Part shown: positions 1 to 6,822 of the stretch, piece by piece | How positions within the stretch are numbered: the stretch's first letter is position 1 | How the letters are laid out: the number at the start of each line of letters is the position of its first letter | Notes under the pieces: generated by a model | Databases searched by the model: none | The model's input: the letters and a program-made list of their open reading frames with translations, nothing else | Told to the model about the DNA's origin: nothing | From: Streptomyces parvulus | GTDB taxonomy: Bacteria > Actinomycetota > Actinomycetes > Streptomycetales > Streptomycetaceae | Direction: 5' to 3' | Length of the DNA stretch: 64,000 nt | NCBI RefSeq assembly: GCF_014648855.1 | Contig: NZ_BMRX01000012.1 | Span: 232,662-296,661 of the forward strand | Made by a program: the position numbers and the translations under genes

Positions 1-878
1 ACTCCCCGACCTTCCGGGCGGGCCTGTGGGACCGCCGGGGCGTGGCCATGCTCAACCCCGCCAAGCTCGCCTGGAACCTCAAGCGGGCCTGCCTGGACCT
101 CGGCGTGCGCGTCTACGAGAACACCCCGGCGCTCACCCTGAAGCCGTACGGCGCCGGGATGGCCGTCCGCACCCCCTACGGCGGGGTCCGCGCCCGCACG
201 GTCGCGCTCGGCACCAACATCTTCCCGAGCCTGGTCAAGCGGGTGCGTCCGTACACCGTCCCGGTCTACGACTACGCCCTGATGACCGAGCCGCTCACCG
301 ACGGGCAGCTGGCCTCGATCGGCTGGCAGGGCCGGCAGGGGCTCGGGGACAGCGCCAACCAGTTCCACTACTTCCGGCTCTCCTCGGACAACCGGATCCT
401 GTGGGGCGGTTACGACGCGGTCTACCCGTACGGCGGCCGGGTGCGCGCCGAGTACGACGACCGCCCGGAGACGTACGCCAAGCTCGCGGGGCACTTCTTC
501 ACCTGCTTCCCGCAGCTGGAGGGCGTCCGCTTCACGCACGCCTGGGGCGGCGCGATCGACACCTGCTCGCGCTTCTCGGCGTTCTTCGGCACCGCTCACC
601 AGGGAAAGGTCGCCTACGCCGCCGGGTACACCGGCCTCGGCGTGGGCGCGACCCGGTTCGGTGCCGAGGTGATGCTCGACCTGCTGTCGGGGGAGCGCAC
701 CGAGCGCACCGAACTGGAGATGGTCCGCAGGAAGCCGCTGCCGTTCCCGCCCGAGCCCTTCGCCTGGACGGGCATCGCGCTCACCAAGTGGTCGCTGGCC
801 CGCGCGGACGCGCAGGGCGGCCGGCGCAACCTGTGGCTGCGGACCATGGACAAGCTGGGCCTGGGCTTCGACAGCTAG
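1..878 (+). CDS. FAD-dependent amino acid/polyamine oxidase, PuuB-like (5' end missing)
   Basis: The reading frame is open from the first bases of the window to a TAG at 876-878, so only the C-terminal 292 residues are visible and the FAD-binding N-terminus lies upstream. The C-terminal block with HAWGG, the aromatic substrate-domain stretch and the closing AGYTGLGVGATRFGAE segment is typical of the DAO family (glycine/D-amino acid oxidases), including gamma-glutamylputrescine oxidase. A role in polyamine breakdown is an inference from the neighbourhood (gabT, PucR regulator and aldehyde dehydrogenase within 12 kb); the substrate cannot be read from the sequence. Confidence 0.85.
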   Translation, partial: SPTFRAGLWDRRGVAMLNPAKLAWNLKRACLDLGVRVYENTPALTLKPYGAGMAVRTPYGGVRARTVALGTNIFPSLVKRVRPYTVPVYDYALMTEPLTDGQLASIGWQGRQGLGDSANQFHYFRLSSDNRILWGGYDAVYPYGGRVRAEYDDRPETYAKLAGHFFTCFPQLEGVRFTHAWGGAIDTCSRFSAFFGTAHQGKVAYAAGYTGLGVGATRFGAEVMLDLLSGERTERTELEMVRRKPLPFPPEPFAWTGIALTKWSLARADAQGGRRNLWLRTMDKLGLGFDS

Positions 879-1011
879 GCCTGGGGACCCCCTTTCGGGC
901 CCTGTGATCCGGATCACCCGAACGAGGTGCGGCGACTCGCGTAATGCCCGCCGCCGGCCGCCCTCTCCCTCGTGACGCACCCGCGTCCAACGAGCGAGAG
1001 GGAGGTCTCAC

Positions 1012-1470
1012 ATGCCTGGTGCGAAGACGGCGGTCGCGTGGCTGGCATCCGTCGCACCGGATCCCGAGTCCTGCCGGCGGGAGTGGGAGCGCAACCCCCT
1101 GGGGGTCGCCCTGCTGCCCGCCGGCAAGGCCTGGGACGTGCTCATCCTGCCGAGCAGACTCGGCTATCCCACCCTGGACGTGCTCTCCCGCGTCCTCGAC
1201 CAGCCGGGCCCTGTACTCGTCGACTTCGGCGACGCGCGCACCGGCTTCTTCGTGCCGGCCGGCACCGCGACCCGCTGGGTGGGCACCGGGGTCCGCACGG
1301 CCGGGCTCGGCACCTGGATCGTGGTGCCCTACCCCGGCGGGCTCTCGGCCGGCGGAACCCGGTGGCTGATCCCGCCGGACGGGTCCGGAACCCTCACCGA
1401 CCCGGCGCTGCTGGAGCTGGCGATGCACGAGGCGGCCGCGGCGCTCGCGGGGGAGGAGGGAGGGACATGA
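1012..1470 (+). CDS. hypothetical protein, 152 aa
   Basis: The ATG is preceded at a good distance by GGGAGGT (about 1000-1006). The product is soluble, has no signal peptide or membrane segment, and contains a conserved-looking core (NPLGVALLPAG near residue 28, then WDVLILP). That core weakly recalls the N-terminal strand pattern of small prim-pol-like (bifunctional primase/polymerase N-terminal) proteins that are common in Streptomyces, but no catalytic DxD can be pointed to, so no function is assigned. It lies 133 bases after the oxidase and 87 bases before the chitinase start; the chitinase promoter sits immediately behind its stop. Confidence 0.75.
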   Translation: MPGAKTAVAWLASVAPDPESCRREWERNPLGVALLPAGKAWDVLILPSRLGYPTLDVLSRVLDQPGPVLVDFGDARTGFFVPAGTATRWVGTGVRTAGLGTWIVVPYPGGLSAGGTRWLIPPDGSGTLTDPALLELAMHEAAAALAGEEGGT

Positions 1471-1483
1471 CCTGCGCAAGGGG

Positions 1484-1512
1484 TTGACAAGCGAATTGGT
1501 CTGGACCAAGTT
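1484..1512 (+). promoter_or_regulatory. chitinase promoter with DasR-type operator (dre)
   Basis: A consensus -35 box TTGACA lies at 1484-1489. Right behind it is the near-perfect palindrome TGGTCTGGACCA (1497-1508), flanked by AT and AG, matching the DasR-responsive element (consensus close to ACTGGTCTAGACCA) known upstream of Streptomyces chitinase and N-acetylglucosamine genes. Its place between the -35 and the expected -10 fits repression by promoter blocking, relieved by amino-sugar phosphates. The -10 box itself (about 1507-1512) is poor. Confidence 0.8.
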
Positions 1513-1557
1513 GGGCGCGCTCCACCCTCCCCATCTCCCCCATGTCCGGAGGCACTT

Positions 1558-3372
1558 GTGGACCGCTCCAGACCGCTCGCGCGTCGCCCCCTCGTCACCC
1601 TGCTCACCGCCGCGGCACTCGCCGCGTCCGGACTGACCGCGCTCACGTCGGCCGCCCGTGCGGCCGACGCGGACCTGGCGCGCAACGGCGGCTTCGAGTC
1701 CGCCCTGGACGGCTGGACCTGCACGGCGGGCGCGGTCGTGAACGCGCCCGTGCACAGCGGCGGCGCGGCCCTCAAGGCCACCCCGGCGGGCGCCGACAAC
1801 GCCCGGTGCGCGCAGACGGTGACGGTCCGGCCCGACTCCCAGTACACGCTCTCCGGGTACGTCCGCGGCACCTACGTCTACCTGGGCGCGAGCGGCACCG
1901 GCACCACCGACGTCTCCACCTGGGCCCAGTCCGCACCCGACTGGCAGCGCCTGACGACGACCTTCCGCACCGGCCCCGCCACCACCCGCGTCACCCTCTA
2001 CACCCACGGCTGGTACGGCACCGGCGCCTACCACGCCGACGACATCTCCCTCACCGGCCCGGGCGGCGAGACGGGCCAGCCCCCGGCGGTCCCCGGCGGC
2101 CTGACGGCCGGTTCCGTCACATCGACCGGCGTCGCGCTGAGCTGGTCGCCCGTCCCCGGCGCGACGGGCTACGCCGTCTACCGGGACGGCACCCGCGTCA
2201 GCACGGTCACCGGCACCTCCACCACCGTCACCGGCCTGACCCCCTCGACCGCGTACGCCTTCCAGGTCGCCGCCGTCAACGACGCCGGAGAATCGGCGCG
2301 TTCGGCGACGGTCACCGCCACCACCGCCGAGCGCCCCGACGGCGGGGGCTCCGGCGACCTCCCGGCCCACGCCCTGGTCGGCTACCTGCACGCCAGCTTC
2401 GCCAACGGCTCCGGATACACGCGGCTGGCCGACGTGCCCGACAGCTGGGACGTCATCGACCTGGCCTTCGGCGAGCCCACCACGGTCACCAGCGGCGACA
2501 TCCGCTTCGAACGCTGCCCGGTCAGCGAGTGCCCGAACGTGGAGAGCGACGCCGAGTTCAAGGCCGCCGTCAAGGCCAAGCAGGCCGCGGGCAAGAAGGT
2601 GCTGATCTCCATCGGCGGCCAGAACGGCCAGGTCCAGCTGACCACGACCGCCGCCCGCGACAAGTTCGTCTCGTCCGTCTCCGCGATCATCGACGAGTAC
2701 GGCCTCGACGGCCTCGACATCGACTTCGAGGGCCACTCCCTGTCCCTGAACGCCGACGACACGGACTTCAAGAACCCGAAGACCCCGGTCGTCGTCAACC
2801 TGATCGCGGCCGTGAAGACCCTCAAGGCCAAGTACGGCGACGACTTCGTGCTGACCATGGCCCCCGAGACCTTCTTCGTCCAGCTCGGCTACCAGTACTA
2901 CGGCACGGGCAAGTGGGGCGGGCAGGACCCGCGGGCCGGCGCCTACCTCCCGGTCATCCACGCCCTGCGCGACGACCTCACCCTGCTGCACGTCCAGGAC
3001 TACAACTCGGGCCCGATCATGGGCCTCGACAACCAGTACCACTCCATGGGCGGCGCCGACTTCCACATCGCGATGACCGACATGCTCCTCACCGGCTTCC
3101 CGGTCGCCGGCGACGCGGCCAACGTCTTCCCGCCGCTGCGCCCCGACCAGGTCGCGATCGGCATGCCCGCCTCCGTCAACGCGGGCAACGGCCACGTCTC
3201 CCCGGCCGAGGTGAACAAGGCGCTGAACTGCCTCACCAAGAAGACCGACTGCGGCTCCTACGCGACCCACGGCACCTGGCCGGAGCTGCGCGGCCTGATG
3301 ACCTGGTCGATCAACTGGGACCGGTTCGCGAACTGGGAGTTCCAGAAGAACTTCGACGCGTACTTCGGCTGA
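1558..3372 (+). CDS. secreted chitinase: CBM, fibronectin III and GH18 catalytic domain
   Basis: Extracellular endo-type chitinase hydrolysing beta-1,4-GlcNAc chains. The GTG start has a CCGGAGG site about six bases upstream. Residues 1-35 are a signal peptide ending ARA; a jelly-roll carbohydrate-binding domain follows (about 36-165), then a fibronectin III domain (about 178-260) and a GH18 barrel (about 268-604). The GH18 signature DGLDIDFE gives catalytic Glu391 with Asp384, Asp387 and Asp389, all intact, so the enzyme should be active. The DasR-type operator upstream predicts induction by chitin breakdown products. Its 3' end overlaps the convergent PAP2 gene. Confidence 0.95.
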   Translation: MDRSRPLARRPLVTLLTAAALAASGLTALTSAARAADADLARNGGFESALDGWTCTAGAVVNAPVHSGGAALKATPAGADNARCAQTVTVRPDSQYTLSGYVRGTYVYLGASGTGTTDVSTWAQSAPDWQRLTTTFRTGPATTRVTLYTHGWYGTGAYHADDISLTGPGGETGQPPAVPGGLTAGSVTSTGVALSWSPVPGATGYAVYRDGTRVSTVTGTSTTVTGLTPSTAYAFQVAAVNDAGESARSATVTATTAERPDGGGSGDLPAHALVGYLHASFANGSGYTRLADVPDSWDVIDLAFGEPTTVTSGDIRFERCPVSECPNVESDAEFKAAVKAKQAAGKKVLISIGGQNGQVQLTTTAARDKFVSSVSAIIDEYGLDGLDIDFEGHSLSLNADDTDFKNPKTPVVVNLIAAVKTLKAKYGDDFVLTMAPETFFVQLGYQYYGTGKWGGQDPRAGAYLPVIHALRDDLTLLHVQDYNSGPIMGLDNQYHSMGGADFHIAMTDMLLTGFPVAGDAANVFPPLRPDQVAIGMPASVNAGNGHVSPAEVNKALNCLTKKTDCGSYATHGTWPELRGLMTWSINWDRFANWEFQKNFDAYFG

Positions 3373-4000
3373 CCGCCCCCGGGGTGCGGCGGACCGACCA
3401 CCACACCCCGGCGAGCAGCAGCGCGCCCAGGCACCAGGAGGCCGCCACGTCCAGCGGCCAGTGGTAGCCCCGCCGCACCAGCCCGTAGGAGGTGCCCAGC
3501 ACGAGGAGTGCGCAGAGCACGGCCGACGCCCGGCGCACGGCCGGCGAACGCACCACGCCGAAGAGCAGCAGCGTCGCCGTGCCGTACGCGACGACCGCCG
3601 TGGCGGTGTGGCCCGAGGGGTAGTAGCCGACGGCCGGGGGCACCGCCGGGGTTCCGGGGCGGTCGGTCCACGCCTTCAGCGGCGCCACCAGCGCCGGAAC
3701 CAGAGCCATCGCCAGGGCGCCGGCCAGCGGCGGCAGCCACCAGCGGTCCGCGCCGCGCGACCGCCCGTGCCAGGCCGCGTACCCCAGCGCCACGGCCAGG
3801 ACGGGCACGGCGACCTGTACGTTGCCGAGGTCCGACAGCAGCTCCGAGAACCGGTCCGGACGGACGAGCGCCCGGCTCAGGCGCTCGTCCGCGCCGACGA
3901 GCGGCCCGTCGGCGAGGACCTGCCAAGTGATCAGCGCGAAGAGGAGCAGCGGGAGCCCGAGGAGGGCGGACGGTGAACGGAGCGGAGCGGCGGCCGGCAT
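3311..4000 (-). CDS. PAP2-family membrane phosphatase
   Basis: Integral membrane phosphatase of the type-2 phosphatidic acid phosphatase superfamily (229 aa), probably acting on lipid phosphates or pyrophosphates at the outer membrane face. The three family motifs are visible: KAWTDRP near residue 110, PSGH near 128, and a third motif reading RRGYHWPLD near 180, with its conserved His and Asp. Five or six hydrophobic segments surround them. The ATG at 4000 was chosen over an upstream extension because that extension would run into the divergent gene at 4045. The last ~20 residues are basic/Ser-rich and read into the 3' end of the chitinase gene, a 62-base tail-to-tail overlap. Confidence 0.85.
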   Translation of the reverse strand: MPAAAPLRSPSALLGLPLLLFALITWQVLADGPLVGADERLSRALVRPDRFSELLSDLGNVQVAVPVLAVALGYAAWHGRSRGADRWWLPPLAGALAMALVPALVAPLKAWTDRPGTPAVPPAVGYYPSGHTATAVVAYGTATLLLFGVVRSPAVRRASAVLCALLVLGTSYGLVRRGYHWPLDVAASWCLGALLLAGVWWSVRRTPGAVSRSTRRSSSGTPSSRTGPS

Positions 4001-4030
4001 GAGGCCCAGCTTCGCAGGCCCGCCGGCACG

Positions 4031-4036
4031 TAGGCT
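4031..4036 (+). promoter_or_regulatory. -10 box TAGGCT of a probable leaderless transcript
   Basis: TAGGCT ends eight bases before the GTG at 4045, and there is no ribosome binding site. This spacing is the usual arrangement for leaderless Streptomyces mRNAs. No clear -35 box is seen. Confidence 0.5.
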
Positions 4037-4044
4037 CACCGGCC

Positions 4045-4842
4045 GTGACGACCATACGAACGGCACGGGACAACGAGTGGGGCAAGACCTTCGCTCGGCT
4101 GCGGACGATGACCGAAGAAGGCCGGTACGAGGAGGTCGAGGCAGAGGCGCGGGCACTGGCGAAGCTCCCGCGGCGGCCCTGGCGCAGGCGTCCGCCGCAC
4201 TGGGAGGCGAGGGTGCTGGCCACCGGATCGGCCGTCATGCACGGCCGCGGGGCCGAGGTGCTGGACGAACTGGACGCGCTGATCGCGGAACTGGAACCGG
4301 TCGGCCTCAACTCGCAGATGCTGCGGCTGATCGCCCGCGGCCACCGCGCGGCCGCCCTGTCCGGCGCTCGGCGGTACGCGGAGGCGGAGACCGAGGCGCT
4401 CGCCGTGCTGAAGGAGCTGTCCCGGATCGCCCACCGCACGCCGGTGGCCCGGCTGGAGGTGACGATCCTGACGCACCTGGCGGGCGCGCTGTGCGGGCTG
4501 GGCCGCCACGAGGAGGCGGAGGCCGTCGCCCGCGGCAACCTGCCCCGGGCCCAGCCGCCCACATCCCTCGTCCTGCACCTGATGCTGGTGCGCAGCCTGA
4601 ACGGGCAGGGCCGCCACGAAGAGGCGCTGGCCGAGGCCCGCCGGGGTGCGCCGGAGCCGCCGCGCATGGCCGGAAACCTGGACCTGGTCACCGCCGAGGC
4701 CCTGCACGGCCTCGGGCGCCGGGAGGAGGCGGAGGCGGCCGTGCGCAGGGCGCTGGGCGCGTTCGAGCGGCGTGTGCATCCCGGTCACCCGCGCTTCCGG
4801 GACGGCCGCGAACTGCTGGGCCGCATCACGGGCGGGGCCTGA
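4045..4842 (+). CDS. TPR-like helical repeat protein, 265 aa
   Basis: Alpha-helical protein rich in Ala, Glu, Arg and Leu with recurring motifs of the TPR type (GRYEEVEAEARALA, GRHEEAEAVARGNL, GRHEEALAEARRG, GRREEAEAAVRRAL), about 34-45 residues apart. No enzyme motif, signal peptide or membrane helix is present, so a cytoplasmic scaffold or protein-binding role is likely; the partner is unknown. The GTG start is supported by a TAGGCT box eight bases upstream (leaderless). A strong terminator follows at 4864. Confidence 0.8.
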   Translation: MTTIRTARDNEWGKTFARLRTMTEEGRYEEVEAEARALAKLPRRPWRRRPPHWEARVLATGSAVMHGRGAEVLDELDALIAELEPVGLNSQMLRLIARGHRAAALSGARRYAEAETEALAVLKELSRIAHRTPVARLEVTILTHLAGALCGLGRHEEAEAVARGNLPRAQPPTSLVLHLMLVRSLNGQGRHEEALAEARRGAPEPPRMAGNLDLVTAEALHGLGRREEAEAAVRRALGAFERRVHPGHPRFRDGRELLGRITGGA

Positions 4843-4863
4843 GGGACAGCGGGCGCGAACGCG

Positions 4864-4905
4864 CCGAAGGGCCGGCACAAGGGGGGGAGTGTGCCGGCCC
4901 TTCGG
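4864..4905. terminator. strong terminator hairpin after the TPR-like gene
   Basis: A perfect 16-bp stem (4864-4879 with 4890-4905, starting CCGAAGGGCCGGCACA) closes a 10-base G-rich loop, 21 bases after the stop codon. There is no U-tract, as is usual in Streptomyces. Confidence 0.85.
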
Positions 4906-5073
4906 AGAACGGCCGGCCCGGGTGCCGAGGCGGCCGTCGTGACCGGAACGCCGCGCGCCCCGGGGGGTTTGGGGCGGGCGACCGTCCGATCGGTGAGGAT
5001 CCGGAACCCGTGGATTCCGGTTGTGTGCGCGAGGCACGACCAGGTCGAGGCTGGGGAAGCGACGGCCTGAGAT

Positions 5074-5097
5074 CCGCCCACAGTCCCCTGTGGGCGG
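5074..5097. terminator. hairpin, possible terminator for gabT
   Basis: CCGCCCACA (5074-5082) pairs with TGTGGGCGG (5089-5097) over a 6-base loop. It lies about 170 bases past the gabT stop, so it may end that transcript or act as a back-up for the opposite strand. Confidence 0.45.
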
Positions 5098-5267
5098 GTG
5101 TATCTCTCATCTGCGTAGAACCTACGGCAGGGGGTGCGCTCAGGGCAGGGCCATCGGCGTCCTGCCATCCACCCCGCACACGTTCTTCACACGCTCTGCC
5201 GCTCGCTTCGCCAGGCGTGCGAAACGCGGCTCGGATGGGCGTTCGGACACTCGCGCAGCCGCGCGTC

Positions 5268-6602
5268 CTAGAGCCCCGCGAAGCCCTGCTCGATGAGGTC
5301 GAGGCCCTCGTTGAGCAGGTCGTCGCCGATCACCAGCGGCGGCAGGAAGCGCAGCACGTTGCCGTAGGTGCCGCAGGTCAGCACCAGCAGGCCCTCGGCG
5401 TGGCAGGCCTTGGCGAGCGCGGCGGTCGCCTCCGGGTTCGGCTCCTTGGTGGCGCGGTCCTTGACCAGCTCCACGGCGATCATCGCGCCGCGGCCCCGGA
5501 CGTCGCCGATGACGTCGAACTTCTCCGCCATGGCGGTCAGCCGGGCCTTCATGACCGCCTCGATGTGCTTCGCCCTGGCGTTGAGGTCCAGCTCCTTCAT
5601 GGTCTCGATGGCGCCGAGCGCGCCCGCGCAGGCCACCGGGTTGCCGCCGTAGGTGCCGCCGAGGCCGCCGGAGTGCGCGGCGTCCATGATCTCGGCGCGG
5701 CCGGTGACCGCGGCGAGCGGCAGGCCGCCCGCGATGCCCTTCGCGGTCGTGATCAGGTCCGGGACGATGCCCTCGTCCTCGCAGGCGAACCACTGGCCGG
5801 TGCGGCAGAAGCCGGACTGGATCTCGTCGGCCACGAAGACGATGCCGTTGTCGTTCGCGAACTTCACGATCTCCGGCAGGAAGCCCTTGGCCGGCTCGAT
5901 GAACCCGCCCTCGCCGAGCACCGGCTCGATGATGATCGCGGCCACGTTCTCCGCGCCCACCTGCTTGCTGATCTGGTCGATCGCCTGGGCGGCGGCCTCC
6001 GGTCCGGCGTTCTCCGGGCCGGTCGGCCAGCGGTAGCCGTAGGCGACCGGGACCCGGTACACCTCGGGCGCGAACGGACCGAAGCCGTGCTTGTACGGCA
6101 TGTTCTTCGCGGTCAGCGCCATCGTCAGGTTGGTCCGGCCGTGGTAGCCGTGGTCGAAGACGACGACCGCCTGCCGCTTGGTGTACGCACGGGCGATCTT
6201 GACGGCGTTCTCGACGGCCTCGGCGCCGCTGTTGAACAGCGCGGACTTCTTGGCGTGGTCGCCCGGCGTCAGCTCGGCGAGCGCCTCGGCGACGGCGACG
6301 TAGCCCTCGTACGGCGTCACCATGAAACAGGTGTGGGTGAAGTCGGCGAGCTGCGCGGACGCCTTGCGTACGACGGCCTCCGCGGAGGCGCCGACGGAGG
6401 TCACGGCGATGCCGGAGCCGAAGTCGATCAGGCGGTTGCCGTCGACGTCCTCGATGATGCCGCCGCCGGCGCGGGCGGTGAAGACGGGCAGGACGGAGCC
6501 CACACCCTGCGCGACCACGGCCGTGCGCCGGGCCTGCAGCTCCTGCGACTTCGGGCCGGGGATGGCGGTGACGACGCGGCGCTCCTGCTCAAGTGCGGTC
6601 AT
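5268..6602 (-). CDS. gabT: 4-aminobutyrate aminotransferase
   Basis: Class III PLP aminotransferase that moves the amino group of GABA to 2-oxoglutarate, giving succinate semialdehyde and glutamate. At 444 aa it has the normal family length. The PLP Schiff-base lysine is Lys288 in TTAKGIAGG, with the cofactor-contacting DE pair at 259-260 and the NSGAEAVENAVK segment at 124-135. The ATG at 6602 has AGGAG six bases upstream. The divergent and downstream genes (ATPase, PucR regulator, aldehyde dehydrogenase) suggest a GABA/polyamine utilisation locus in which the aldehyde dehydrogenase would oxidise the product. Confidence 0.95.
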   Translation of the reverse strand: MTALEQERRVVTAIPGPKSQELQARRTAVVAQGVGSVLPVFTARAGGGIIEDVDGNRLIDFGSGIAVTSVGASAEAVVRKASAQLADFTHTCFMVTPYEGYVAVAEALAELTPGDHAKKSALFNSGAEAVENAVKIARAYTKRQAVVVFDHGYHGRTNLTMALTAKNMPYKHGFGPFAPEVYRVPVAYGYRWPTGPENAGPEAAAQAIDQISKQVGAENVAAIIIEPVLGEGGFIEPAKGFLPEIVKFANDNGIVFVADEIQSGFCRTGQWFACEDEGIVPDLITTAKGIAGGLPLAAVTGRAEIMDAAHSGGLGGTYGGNPVACAGALGAIETMKELDLNARAKHIEAVMKARLTAMAEKFDVIGDVRGRGAMIAVELVKDRATKEPNPEATAALAKACHAEGLLVLTCGTYGNVLRFLPPLVIGDDLLNEGLDLIEQGFAGL

Positions 6603-6653
6603 GAGGGCTCCTGGGTCTTGCGCGATGGTGCGGACTCTTGCTTCTTTTCTCGC

Positions 6654-6659
6654 AGGCTA
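6654..6659 (-). promoter_or_regulatory. candidate gabT -10 box
   Basis: TAGCCT on the minus strand, about 50 bases before the gabT start; no good -35. Further upstream, TGTCC-N5-GGACA (6715-6729) is an inverted repeat, and another TGTCC half-site lies at 6699-6703. These could be an operator for the nearby PucR-type regulator, which is inference only. Confidence 0.4.
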
Positions 6660-6807
6660 GGACCGGTGGCGCGGGGTGGGCATGCTCCATGTGGGCGTTG
6701 TCCGCGGCGCCGGTTGTCCGTCCTGGACAGGTGCCGGGAAGGGCGGCGTCGGGACACGTCGGTGCGGGCCCGGCCGCGTAAGCGGTGAACTCCCCTTGGG
6801 AGGGCGT

Positions 6808-6813
6808 TAGATT
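6808..6813 (+). promoter_or_regulatory. candidate -10 box for the VirD4-like ATPase gene
   Basis: TAGATT ends nine bases before the ATG at 6823, matching a leaderless transcript. An internal ATG at 6859 preceded by AGGGGG is the alternative start. Confidence 0.4.
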
Positions 6814-6822
6814 GGCTCGCTG

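Larger units (their letters stand above)
4843..5267. other. convergent intergenic region between TPR-like gene and gabT
   Basis: This 425-base gap between two converging genes holds two hairpins (listed separately at 4864-4905 and 5074-5097). No open frame with a plausible start and codon pattern was found, and no repeat or RNA gene was recognised in the rest. Confidence 0.6.

Noticed and set aside
781..3270. Long open frame on the minus strand opposite the chitinase
   Set aside because: It is a shadow frame caused by high GC at third codon positions; the plus strand has a signal peptide, clear domains and catalytic residues.
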